A stretch of DNA of 64,000 nucleotides from Phorcus lineatus (lineage: Eukaryota > Mollusca > Gastropoda > Trochida > Trochidae), in contig OV121088.1 in assembly GCA_921293015.1 (NCBI GenBank), positions 18,079,645 to 18,143,644 of the forward strand, read 5' to 3'. Position 1 is the stretch's first letter. Each line of letters opens with the position of its first letter. The translations under genes were made by a program, and so were the position numbers. The notes under the pieces were generated by a model. The model saw nothing but the letters and a program-made list of their open reading frames with translations, searched no databases and was not told the origin of the DNA. Below, in pieces: positions 41,650-52,996 of the stretch.

Positions 41650-42870
41650 AATACAAGTGATTCTTTACTTGTCACATAAAGACCGGACAAGTCAAAAGGC
41701 TAGTGACGTCACATACAGAGGAAAGACATCAGGGGTAATCTCCCAATTATACTCTACTGAGGAAATCAAATCTTTCAAGATTCCAAATGGACAGGCGGAC
41801 TCGCAGTGAAACATGGAACATCCGAACCGGAAGCTAGTGACACTCGACATTTTATCCGACTCCTTAAGCCCTCTTATCAAAGGACAGGCAAATCCGTGCA
41901 AGATCTCAATTAAGCAATATTAATAATGATGTAGATTGGAGAAGAATGGCTTCATTAGAGGTCTTTATAGGATTTATGCCTCGGGCTCGTATTGCAAGAA
42001 TTTTGGTCACTGATCTTTCACTTGATGTTGTCCCGCTGACGGCAAGGAAGGGTTGGCGTCTTTTAGTGTGTTTCAGAGAGCTTTTAACGCAATTTACGAG
42101 TCTGGGCGTCATTAAACACCCTGTACCTTGCTTCCGAGCAGGAAGCCGCCGCCATCAATACACGGTGCAACACATGCTTGATTGGCGTTTTATATTTCCC
42201 TCAGCCTTACTCCACGGCGTTAGTAAATGCCGGGGAAAAACATCAATACATCCATACCCGTGCTCCTCTTCAAGTCTGGAGGGCTTTTAAAGAGGCATTC
42301 AAACAATATGAAGTGAAGCTATAAGCGACCTTTGCTCGCTGAATAATGATCGTCTGCTCACACCACAAGTCATTAGCAGACGTGGCGCATGCGCAATGAA
42401 CCCAATAACGACTTCCTCGTCCCTAATGAAGAGCAGTGTTTTGCGTGGCCACTACGATTGGCAATGACTCTGTTGACACTGTTAATTTCGGCGAGCCAAC
42501 GCTTCACGGTTCTGGCCTTAATGGTTTGCTATTAGCCGCTTCTGAACCTAAAGCCCCCGCGAGACTTGAACGCATCTTGGGAATGGCCCTCGTGTTTTCT
42601 TCAATTTCGTACAATTTCCCGCCACTTTCACCAATATTACCGAAGCGAGGTTTTCTGCGCTAACCTTTAATAGGTTTGTCGCATTTGCCATTTTCCAGGC
42701 ACAAGTAATGATGAGAAGTGAATGATGCTACGCTTTATCCCATTAGTGAAGTTGATAAAAGGGTGGTGATAGTTTCACGAGATAGCGCCTCAGACTCCAG
42801 CCCTCCTAATAGGCCTCTTAAGTGCCCTCGCAACAGCAATCTAAACGCCCAGACGTAATTTTTCAACGTG
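41650..42870. other. GC-richer non-repetitive island, candidate conserved regulatory DNA
   Basis: The region stands out from the AT-rich flanks over about 1.2 kb and carries no tandem or inverted repeats. Open frames occur on both strands (for example 41692-41901 minus and 41946-42290 plus) but overlap antisense and match no family. It lies about 14-15 kb downstream of HMX exon 2. An unrecognised exon cluster cannot be excluded. Confidence 0.35.
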
Positions 42871-43348
42871 ATTGTTTAGTTTTGCTTGCAGTACAGACGC
42901 TTTCATCATTAAGACGGAACTGAAATCATTATATTTTTATATAAGAGGTTATACGCTGATATTGAAAAAAACCCTGTCGCAATAATTATTGAAAATAAAC
43001 GCCTAGTTACCGTCATAATTAGATTAAGTTTGTTGTACAGTATAAATCATGTGTTGTTCAACTAGTATCAGCAATTACATCCACCTAAAGTTACTGCAGC
43101 TTTAAAGTAAAATACTATCTTCATTGATAACTATGTTATCATTCAGATTTAAAAAACAAAGGTAAGAATAATAGTAAAGTAATTCCTATTGAATTTATTT
43201 ATAACGTGTACCATATTTTAAAGAAATAATGAGCATGCGTAAACAGGAAAACCAACAGTGAATAAGATAATGTAACATTGGAGTCTGCTGAGGTGACATT
43301 AATGCTTTCAATTGAGTATTTTGACGACATGAGAGAAGAGTCCATCAG

Positions 43349-43799
43349 TAACGTTTTTTATCAGTGATAAATTGTGTCCACCAGTACGATTGTCATCAGT
43401 GATTAAAGGTCTCCATTCATACGTTTGTCATCAATGATAAGAATTGTCACTCAGTACGTTTGTCATCAATGATAAGAATTGTCACTCAGTACGTTTGTCA
43501 TCAATGATAAGAATTGTCACTCAGTACGTTTGTCATCAATGATAAGAATTGTCACTCAGTACGTTTGTCATCAATGCTAGAAAATGTTACTCAGTACGTT
43601 TGTCATCAATGATAAGAATTGTCACTCAGTACATTTGTCATCAATGATAAAAAGGTTACTCGGTACGTTTGTCATCAATGATAAGAATTGTCACTCAGTA
43701 CATTTGTCATCAATGATAAGAATTGTCACTCAGTACGTTTGTCATCAATGATAAAAGGTGTCCATTAGTACGTTTGTTATAAGTGATTAAATGTCTCCA
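43349..43799. repeat. 35-bp minisatellite, about 13 copies
   Basis: The unit contains GTCACTCAGTACGTTTGTCA and TCAATGATAAGAATT. The four central copies are essentially identical. Confidence 0.95.
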
Positions 43800-44007
43800 T
43801 TCCCAGTTAGAAAGTCACATAGTGAGTTGATTGTGTCGCATGTAGCAACGTTATGAATGGTGTCATTTCATTGAGAAGTACGGGGTATTCTGAAGGGTTT
43901 CAGTTTAATGCCATTCAGTTCAGTATAGTGACAGTATGATTGTATAAATTCTAATCGAAAACTGGACAATAACGCGCGTGTCATTGTTTAAACTTGCCTA
44001 AAGTAGG

Positions 44008-44135
44008 GGTCTAGGACAAATGCCACCCGGACAAATGCCACCCGGACATAACCCACCCGGACAATTGCCACCAGGACAAATGCCACCTAGGACAAATGTC
44101 ACCCAGACAAAAGCCACCAAGGACAAATGCCACCC
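44008..44135. repeat. Left TIR and subterminal 15-bp repeats of the MULE derivative
   Basis: The TIR is six tandem 15-16-bp units: GGACAAATGCCACCC and variants with GGACATAACCCACCC and GGACAATTGCCACCA. Two extra units at 44104-44135 have no counterpart at the right end. Confidence 0.9.
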
Positions 44136-44316
44136 AATATTTTAAAAAAACAACAAAAAACGATATTTGACTCATGATATATGTATATTCTGTAAAAACA
44201 AGTGATCATGTTCTTGTTTTCAGCACTATAATGTATTCAGCACTACATTTGACATTACCACTAGGCAAATCATTGCATTTCACGCATACACATGTGTATG
44301 TCAGTTCACTGTCAGT

Positions 44317-44808
44317 TCAAAGTCGGATGTTGTGTGCAACACTCCTCAGGTAGTCAATTTGTTGTCTGTTCCTGAAGTCTGCCGCGATGGTCTGCAGACG
44401 CTGCTGGCAATCCCTGTACTGTTTCCTGTGTCGGGCAACGTTCTGGCCGGCCAACATCTGCGTGATGACCTGGTCGTTCAGGGCTTGTTCCTTCCTCAGA
44501 ACCTCAAGGAAGCGCCAGATGCTGGGATGACAACCAGCCATGCTGGTCAGAAGTCTCCGGTGCCATCCCTCAAGATTGTTGTTTGTCCTAGGCAGGTCTG
44601 TCAGTGTCCTCTGATGCTGGTTCCAGCTCGAGATGGCAAACATCGGGGGTCGTCGTCCTCGGTGATTTAACCGCCCAATGTAATTGTCCTCAAAGTAGTC
44701 AACGACTGTCTGCAGGGAATCAGGTAGAGTTTCGGCCAGCGTCTCGAAGGCATCGATCACCTGGTCCTCGGGGATGAATGCCAGAGCTGGTATCATCCTT
44801 GCCTGCAT
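44317..44808 (-). CDS. MULE transposase C-terminal fragment
   Basis: The ATG at 44808-44806 opens 163 codons; the frame is open from 44844 but without an earlier ATG. Visible blocks are IPALAFIPEDQVIDAFETL, VVDYFEDNYIGR, the motif DLPRTNNNLEGWHRRL, HPSIWRFLEVLRKEQAL and a terminal YLRSVAHNIRL. This succession is what I recognise as the end of the MULE transposases widespread in invertebrates. The catalytic DDE core and N-terminal zinc fingers are absent, so it cannot transpose alone. The frame is intact over its whole length, which suggests a young deletion or retained use. The overlapping plus-strand frame 44332-44670 is antisense. Confidence 0.85.
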   Translation of the reverse strand: MQARMIPALAFIPEDQVIDAFETLAETLPDSLQTVVDYFEDNYIGRLNHRGRRPPMFAISSWNQHQRTLTDLPRTNNNLEGWHRRLLTSMAGCHPSIWRFLEVLRKEQALNDQVITQMLAGQNVARHRKQYRDCQQRLQTIAADFRNRQQIDYLRSVAHNIRL

Positions 44809-44946
44809 CTCGGGCGATAGTGGAATATTGTTGTGATTTTTCAATATTTTAAATATTTTTTAATATTGTAGTTAAAGGTATATATTGCTTCATGTAATAT
44901 TAAAAACATAACTTTGTTTTTTGTCTTGTAATATTAAAAAAAAATT

Positions 44947-45042
44947 GGTGGCATTTGTCCTAGGTGGCATTTGTCCTGGTGGCAATTGTCCGGGTGGGTT
45001 ATGTCCGGGTGGCATTTGTCCGGGTGGCATTTGTCCTGCTCC
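44947..45042. repeat. Right TIR of the MULE derivative
   Basis: The reverse complement of 44008-44103, differing at three bases near the outer end and one near the inner end. Confidence 0.92.
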
Positions 45043-45053
45043 CCTAAAGTAGG

Positions 45054-45857
45054 TAGCAGACCGAATTTGAGTTGATAGCGTTTGAAAGGTTGGGTAACTA
45101 AAATACGTGTAAAGGATACGTGTTATTTAGGTTTCGACACAAATATCAGGTAGTTGTTTGATTTCTTTTAAAAACTACAAAACAATTTGTCATGTATTTT
45201 TCAAATTTTGAAACAGTTTGGAGACGTTTGAATGAATATCACCACTATTGCTGTTCTGACACGATAAATGCAAATAAATTAGTATGCATATCACGGAGTC
45301 TCTCTTTAATAGTATAGAATCGTGACCATTACATATTATACAAGGAACACATTGTTTACATCTGTGTTGAAAGTAATTTTAGCTTTCGGAGCGCATTAGT
45401 TCATATTTTTATCATTTTATTCCATACTAAAACTAAAAAGCATTAGCTAGCAAAATCATTGTTTAAAATACCCTTGAATCGTGACGTATACCATTTGAGC
45501 TATTATCATGAAAAGAACAACATCATTTATCGTTTAGGGAATTGTACACTGACCATAGCGCTACAGTAAACCTCAGTACCATAACTCACAGCTATCACGT
45601 AATAGAAAAGAAGAAGTTTCATATTTTATCTCTCCATTTAGTTACTGATTAAATACCAATGTATGATGAAGTAATATCTATTGAATTGTGTTTTAAAAAG
45701 TTTTGCTTAACTTTAATGTCAGCAAGGAATTTCAAAAGGCGAAGCATTATTTAGACAGAAAGATACATTTTGCACGAGCGTTGCCACAGCGACTGTGCAA
45801 TTAACTATCAAAGCTATGAATTTACTTCGTATATGGTATTTTTCCGTAACTATTTAA
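45054..45857. other. AT-rich sequence between two mobile elements, nothing recognised
   Basis: No gene or repeat supported. Confidence 0.5.
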
Positions 45858-46332
45858 AGAGCCACTACGTGATTTTCATATCATATTATTTACCTTTGAT
45901 ACGAACCTAAATGTCATATGGGGTGATATGAAATAAAAAAAATGTCCTAAATTTTCACGTCCAAAAGACATATAGATGACAAATTCTGGTTTTCCATGAA
46001 AATTTAAAAACAGTCTTATAAATGCACAGATGTGTAGATTTCACGTCCAATATCCATGGATACTAGTTACATAACCTAACAAACACTATCAACTCCTAAC
46101 TGCCCTCCTGGCTGTTTTATATAGGTCTCAAAAATTACGTTTGACTATTTGACGCGCGCCACTGTCCGGTTTTCGATCATAATTGCGACGTTCTACCTTC
46201 ATTTTTTCACTGTGAAAAATTCAATAAGCTTTTAAATGTGTCTTTTTGTTATAACAGTCGATACTTCGCGATCAAATGACACCATTGATCAAGTTTGGCA
46301 TATATGACTCCAACACCTCACGGAGTGGCTCT
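45858..46332. mobile_element. TTAA-flanked MITE, copy 2
   Basis: 475 bp with TTAA on both sides (45854-45857 and 46333-46336). The TIRs are AGAGCCACTACGTGA and its near-complement TCACGGAGTGGCTCT. It aligns along its whole length with 4765-5240, including CTTTGATACGAACCTAAATG and AACTGCCCTCCTGGCTGTTT. Non-coding. Confidence 0.88.
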
Positions 46333-46336
46333 TTAA

Positions 46337-49300
46337 GGCTAAAATGAAACGGTAAATTATTCATATAATATTTTTTGTATTGGACATTAGAAAACAAATA
46401 AAGTATACATGTAATTTCATTCAGAAGATAAATACTTGCCTTTGTAAACATTTCCGGGATTCATAGTTATTCTCCACCCGCAAATTCAGTTAAAACTGAA
46501 GGCGTAAATTGAATCAATAAACGTCACATTGTATTTTTCTGTATTACAAATTTTGATCCATTAAACATGTTCTTCTAGTATTGCCCTGACTCTCACAAGA
46601 TCTGTGCATCCTTAATGCAATGAGTATTTATTTTTCATCACGTGTCCTTTTGAATGTGTCTTATCATTACACAATTCATGACACTTAAGAATGATATTTA
46701 TATGATATCAATATTTTATTCATGCTAGTTACTCAAACTACTCACATAAACCAAACGTCAAGTGCTTTCATAAAATCAAAGAATGACATTGTGATTGTAG
46801 ATCATACTGAGACACAGATTACCGAGAATGTTATACTTCTAGATGTTGTCTTCTACTGCAAATGTCTTTTCAGGGATAGTCTGGCAGTGTATAATACTTA
46901 CAAGTAATTATCCTTTATCGTGCTCTCTATATAAGCTGATAGCACCCGTCTGTGATGTTGACAAATGTCGCGGAAACATCTAAGGTCAAAGCCTCTTTAA
47001 AACACTCATTATCGATAGCGAGATTTTTAGACTATTCATTAGCCCGTCGTCCACGGCTGCGAATGCTGTTTATTTTCAAGTATTAAGGTTGATTCATGAA
47101 AGTTGTCGACTTCAGTGAAATAAATAATTACCACAATACATTGCAACGGGTTTTATTGAATTCCTTGATCACTTTGCTTTCAAGAGAAAAGTCTTAAGCT
47201 AAGTGGAAAAAGTTTGCAAAACAAATTATCTTTTTTTATGAAACATCCTAAACGCCATCAGATATGCCTTGTGTTTATTTCAAGTGAATCAGTTTTAATC
47301 GCGTTTTCGTCGATTTGTTTTTGATTGTTTTGTGGTTATTTATTTAAACTAAGAAATTCGTAGACTCTTTGACCATCTTTGCAATAATTCTACACTTTTG
47401 AAAGAGCAACCAAAACATTTTGTCTTTAAATACGTTATAAACATAATTATATAACATCCGCTTTTAAAGTTTCCAACTGATAAATGCGTCATTATGAAAT
47501 AAATCATGGATAGTAACGTTTACTGAGGGATGCACAAAGTTCATAAGCTCTGTCCTGTCCAGAGATACCTTCTCACCAAGACCTGATCCAAAGCTTTCAC
47601 GTAGGTTTTTGTATTCTTTTTGTCGCTGATTTGTCCCGAAACCTTTCTCTGAATGGCATGCAGTAATTATTGCAAACATCAACTTTCATTATTTACAGCG
47701 TATACTTTCTTTTCAACGATAACAACGGAGAAGATGGCATCAATGCAAACGGTTTATAAAGTTGTGCACATGTATTTGTGAATAGCAGATAGCACAATAG
47801 CAGATTAGGACATTCTTAGGACCTATATTTACAACCTAACTACTTGAACCAGCAGAAAATAAATGTCAGCTAGAAAGATGTTTTGTACAACTCTTGGTTA
47901 CATCTATTATTATGATTCCGGTAAGACTTTTGTTGAATTCATGCATGGATCCTTAGCCGTTAAACTCAGGGAATCCTTGAGGATATTACTACTTATTCAT
48001 ACTGACCTATTATTTACTCAAATGTTTGATTCAGACAGGGCTATGATAACTTTCTTTGGATCTCTGTTCAATTCGGGAGTGTAAAGATTAGACTTCATGA
48101 CATAGATTCAATGTGTCCTATTATATGTTACAATATATCTTAGTAATATCGTATTGTCTTTTAAAAATAGATTAAACCACGCAGCTAAAATTCAGATGAT
48201 ACCCATATATTGGTTCATTTTCAATGTTCATCAATATAGAATTGTTGAATTATCCAATGTTACCACATGCATAAAATAAGTTAATTCTAAATATATTTGC
48301 AAATTTATGTGTAATGGATTGTTAGAATTAAGTTTAGTTTTATAATAGAACATTTTCCCTCCTAATTGAATGTAATTTCAGATAAATGGAACCCTTCAAT
48401 GATGAAGTGAATAGATGGGTTGCGCTTATAACTGTTCTGGTTGAAGACTGGTTGGTTAGCTGCAGATTGTGATATTGTCTTGCATGCAGTGAGGGCTGCT
48501 GTCGGAGGGTGGAAGCAACGAGGCTATAGCGTGAGTGTATGGATTGTGGCCTTTGTCCTCCACTTAGCTCCTGTAATAGATTCAATTAGATAGCAGTTCC
48601 TGGGTCAATTCTTCCACTGTTGTTGGACCGATCCGATCATATAAAGTAGATCCGCTCTGCAATTATTGCCAAGATGAAGTCGAGTTTATTTGAACATTGA
48701 CAAAATCTTTAAGGTTATCCGGTATTAATTGTATCCTGATTTAATTAGGAGTCAATCAATTACAGTACCCCTCCCCCTTCCGTGAGCAGCTCGGAGTGAT
48801 CAATATCATATTTCAGAAGCAATTTAGGAGAGAAACTGACTTTATTGTGTCCCTCCGCTCTTCCAATCTCAAAGCAATTCCAAAAGCAATTGGCTTGTCG
48901 TTCAGTTTAGATATAGTATTTCAGATCCTCAGTTTTAATTCTCTAGGAGAATACATGCATTTCTTTTTCAATGACAAAATTAAATCCTTCGATTAGTCTT
49001 GCAAGTGTAATCAGGCTTTCAGAATATTTACCGTTATTTCAGCAACCAGGAATGTCAATATTCCACTTTGTTTGCTTCTCGTTTAAGATGGCTCAATTTC
49101 ATTATGTGTTTCAAAGTTATTTTCATAGGGGTTATCAACTCGTTTACAGAATCAACCCTTTTATCATTCTTAAAGGAATATGTCTTCAAATTGATATAAA
49201 TTGACAAAATCATTAGTTGAAACATAAATTGAGCGTCGCAAGGACAATGTAATGGAGCAGTTCAAATTTGTGTTAGATTTCTCGACGTGAGGACGTCTCA

Positions 49301-49757
49301 TAGATGTCTTTTACATAACGTCCTACTACTCAACGAAACGTCATCTACAGTATGATAACTGGCAACTGAATGAGATAGGAAGGTAAGAAGTATATCGCTA
49401 GATAATCAACATGTAGATTCTGACATAATGCATTTATTGATGCATTCTATCTAATCTCCAAGACGCACACTGATGACGTTCATGATCACATAGCAATCAT
49501 TTCAAAATAAAACTGTATATTACTCATTTTGTGAAACATATCCAGTTTCACGTATTTCATATCTCATTTTAGCCTAGTAACAATGCAAGAATTCCAGTCT
49601 TCATTCGTCTACGATGTCGTCAAACAATTGTTGCGGAAGTATGTGTCGCAAGCTGTAGCACGGGAATTGGATCGTTTTCTGGCTAGTTTTACGTGATTCA
49701 AAATGAATGATATAGACGATGTAATTAATAGAATACTACACTCAAAATTGTTCACTT
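46337..49757. other. Intergenic sequence, nothing recognised
   Basis: Several 60-80-codon open frames (46722, 47464, 47863, 48340, 48796 and 48971) lack domain resemblance and splice sites in the right place. They are not called. Confidence 0.5.
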
Positions 49758-50221
49758 TGACATCCATCCAGTCTGATTAAAATCGACCGTGTTCCGAGGA
49801 ATAAAAGTTTCAAAATATTGACTCTACCGAGATTCGAACGCTATCTGCCTAGGCTATCCTCTCCTCAACGGTCTGACCGGAGCCTTACTGCTCGCACGTG
49901 CTGACACCAGTTTAGCGCAGACAAAACCTAGTAATTAGCGAACCAATCACATCATCGCGTTTAAAATAAGGATAGCGGCGATCAAGGTTAACGAATGGTA
50001 AATGGGAGTTACTTGCCCCTAGCTACTGATACCGAATGCTTTTGCCGCAACCATTGTGATTGGTTAGCTGAGTTTACGTAAGAACATGCGCTACAGTAGG
50101 CTGCTGTCAGACCGTTGTGGAGAGGATAGCCTAGACAGATAGAGTTCGAATCTCGGTAGAGTCAATATTTTGAAACATTTATTCCTCGGAACACGGTCGA
50201 TTTTAATCAGACTGACATCCA
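49758..50221. mobile_element. Foldback MITE with 108-bp TIRs and a 9-bp target duplication
   Basis: TGACATCCA occurs at 49758-49766 and 50213-50221. Between them 49770-49877 and 50106-50213 are inverted copies with few mismatches, and the complementarity continues loosely inside (AACCAATCACAT versus its complement near 50055-50070). The arms carry GTTCGAATCTCGG, similar to a tRNA B box. No transposase is present. The 9-bp duplication suggests the MULE superfamily. Confidence 0.85.
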
Positions 50222-50634
50222 CCAAACTTGACCAGAGTTGTCAGCTTCATGAGGGTCTATAGCACACATAACGCTCTGCTCTAAATCGCTTACCTACAAA
50301 ATCATAAATGATAATAGTATACATATCACAACACATCGATACAAGTATGTTCTAAAGACACCTACTCGTACGAGAAGCTGGCGCTAGTGAATTGTGATGT
50401 CATTACGCGAATCGTCCTTTCATGCGTAATACGTCACCTTAGATTACATTCAATACAAATAAACAAATTATATTTCAACAGTTAATTTGTAATAGTCTAT
50501 GTGCACACTTTAAATTCGTGAAAAGAAATAACCATAAACATGTTGAAACAAATAGGTGACTAAAACTGACACAAAAAGAAATAATAGTTTTCTTGTTGAT
50601 TTGATATAAGATATAGTCGAAGTAAATATGCAAA
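50222..50634. other. AT-rich sequence, nothing recognised
   Basis: No gene or repeat supported; the truncated LINE begins just after. Confidence 0.5.
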
Positions 50635-51231
50635 ATGAAAATACTCTCGTTGCGTCAAGGACACAGAAGTTATAATAAAATCGGTTGTGAAAGGAAGCAC
50701 TTATGCAAATTACCTTTAAGTGCTCTTTGGAAAATGGAAAAATGGCAAGATCTATACTTCTCCGTAGTTACACGTGAATGTGAAGGCAACATTGAGACGT
50801 GTGATATGATCGGCCAGTTTAAGAATGCGTTCCGTTTTCCTTTTCCATTCCATCGCATGCAGTCGTTGTCTTACATAAGAGCCGCTCTACCTAGGTAGTT
50901 CCGCTCTGCTATGGCTAAATGTCGTTGTGGGGTTGCTCCAATTAGAATCGAAACCGGAAGATATGAGAACCTCCCTATTGACAAAGGTCTGCGTCCTATA
51001 TGCTGTAACTCTTGTATAGAAGACGAGCTGTACGTCTTGTTACAATGCCCAGAATATGATGACCTCAGATATGATCTGCTACAGGAAGCCAGCTCCCTCT
51101 TAAGTGATTTTAATTTGTGGCCACCGACTGCCAAGTTCACAGCAATTTTAAGAAATGACCATTTAATGTCTTTCACTGCCAGGACCTGTTTTTATGTACC
51201 CAAGCGCCGCCGCAATCTCCTTTTCACATAA
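50635..51231 (+). pseudogene. LINE polyprotein C-terminus with one internal stop
   Basis: A single frame runs from about 50635 to the stop at 51229-51231, broken only by TAG at 50896-50898. Downstream of the break it reads FRSAMAKCRCGVAPIRIETG, then RYENLPIDKG, CNSCIEDELYVLLQCPEYDD and LRYDLL. The RCG.APIRIETGRYE...C..C....ED..HVL..CP.Y.DLR pattern is the C-terminal zinc-knuckle region of a common invertebrate LINE family. Upstream WQDLYFSVVTRECEGN belongs to the same frame but is less diagnostic. The near-intact frame implies a fairly recent insertion. Confidence 0.75.
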
Positions 51232-51495
51232 TCATCTTTTAAATTGTGTTCGTTCCTTATGTGACATCTTTTACGCTCTTTAAGCACTGTCATGTTTCTG
51301 TATATTATTATTTATACTTTTAACTTTAATGTCCCGTTTAAGCATAAGTGATGTGTATATATATTTATATAAATGTACAAGTCTCTCATAACTCTTTCTG
51401 AGTGGCACATAAATATTTTATAAAGAAAATGTTTTATGTAAATGTACAGTTTATATGTGGTGAGACTCTAATAAACTATCTGTCTGTCTGTCTTG
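51232..51495 (+). mobile_element. 3' UTR and CTGT tail of the LINE
   Basis: AT-rich sequence after the LINE stop ends in GAGACTCTAATAAACTATCTG with CTGTCTGTCTGTCTT (about 51478-51493). A short tandem tail of this kind instead of poly(A) is typical of several LINE clades. The element is 5'-truncated upstream. Confidence 0.6.
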
Positions 51496-52133
51496 TACAT
51501 TAAATAAACTCTATCTATGCATAGAGAAACACCTTTACTAATTACTTTGATTTCTAGGCTTAATTGGGATTGAAAAAATGTGGATATCTTTCAGCAAGAT
51601 AGTTGTTTAGCAATTTTCTTTAATTTGTATCAACATACTCTATGGCCTTTTAACGGAACTTTGAAGTATGCTTTACAACTGAATATAATTTCTGTCCCTT
51701 TTCACTTCCTTTACATATGGATGATTATATCCTAGATGCTCAAATGTACTGAAATTAGTGAAACGACATAGTTAAGTTGTATTATCAATCAAATTCCAAA
51801 CAAAATCACAAATCAGAAAACCTAACATTAAGCAATTCATTAAAAGCAATTAGAGACTGTTACCGGTCACGCAAGGTAAACGTTTAATACAAGCCTTAAC
51901 TGGTTCTGATCCTCTGTTATTGACGTTTTCTGACACTGAATGTCAAATACCTCGAAGGGTTGGTCCACCTGAGGGAATACAACATGCACATGTACAACTT
52001 ATCTCCCAGATGACGCTGGTAATCGCTGCTTACCAAGCACCCCCAATATTTCCACTGTCATGTTTTGTCTTGGATGCCATTTAAGTCTCACGCATCACTA
52101 GATCTATCCAAAGTCAATCTGTTTCTGGGAGTT
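51496..52133. other. Intergenic sequence, nothing recognised
   Basis: No gene or repeat found. Confidence 0.5.
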
Positions 52134-52996
52134 CACGTATCGTCCAACAAGAGAACCCTTTCTTTTGTCACATTGCATCTTGGTTGTTATTCAGGTCTTG
52201 TCAAACAGAACCCTTACCATTGTCACATTGCATCTTGGTTGTTATTCAGGTCTTGCCAAACAGAACCACTGTCACATTGCATCTTGGTTGTTATTCAGGT
52301 CTTGTCAAACAGAGAACACTTACCACTGTCATATTGCATCTTGGTTGTTATTCAGGTCTTGTCAAACAGAACCCTTACCACTGTCACATTGCATCTTGGT
52401 TGTTATTCAGGTCTTGTCAAACAGAACACTTACCACTGTCATATTGCATCTTGGTTGTTATTCAGGTCTTGTCAAACAGAGAACACTTACCACTGTCACA
52501 TTGCAGCTTGGTTGTTATTCAGGTCTTGTCAAACAGAAGCCTTACCACTGTCCCATTGCATCTTGGTTGTTATTCAGGTCTTGTCAAACAGAGAACACTT
52601 ACCACTGTCTGATTGCATCTTGGTTGTTATTCAGGTCTTGTCAAAGAGAGAACACTAAGCACTGTCACATTGCATCTTGGTTGTTATTCAGGTCTTGTCA
52701 AACAGAGAACACTTACCACTGTCTGATTGCATCTTGGTTGTTATTTAGGTCTTGTCAAAGAGAGAACACTAAGCACTGTCACATTGCATCTTGGTTGTTA
52801 TTCAGGTCTTGTCAAACAGAGAACACTTACCACTGTCTGATTGCATCTTGGCTGTTATTCAGGTCTTGTCAAAGAGAGAACACTAAGCACTGTCGCATTG
52901 CATCTTGGTTGTTATTCAGGTCTTGTCAAACAGAACCCTTACCACTGTCACATTACTTTTGGGATGTCATTCAGGTCTTATCAAATAGAGAACACT
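52134..52996. repeat. 55-57-bp minisatellite, about 15-16 copies
   Basis: The unit is TTGCATCTTGGTTGTTATTC then AGGTCTTGTCAAACAGAGAA and CACTTACCACTGTCACA (57 bp). A 55-bp variant lacks two bases at CAGAACCC and one copy is shorter still (49 bp). From about 52600 to 52900 a two-unit pattern alternates (ACTTACCACTGTCTGATT with ACTAAGCACTGTCACATT). The arrays leave three overlapping plus frames open (up to 280 codons). These share no start or domain and are artefacts. Confidence 0.95.

Larger units (their letters stand above)
43997..45053. mobile_element. MULE-type transposon derivative (1,035 bp) with target duplications
   Basis: The direct repeat CCTAAAGTAGG (43997-44007 and 45043-45053) brackets an element at 44008-45042. 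The length fits the 8-11-bp target duplications of MULEs. Both ends carry a 96-bp TIR (44008-44103 and 44947-45042) with about four mismatches. The element encodes only the C-terminal part of a MULE transposase on the minus strand, so it is an internally deleted derivative of a larger autonomous element. Confidence 0.88.

Noticed and set aside
44332..44670. 112-codon plus-strand frame
   Set aside because: Antisense of the transposase fragment, which has clear family motifs on the minus strand.
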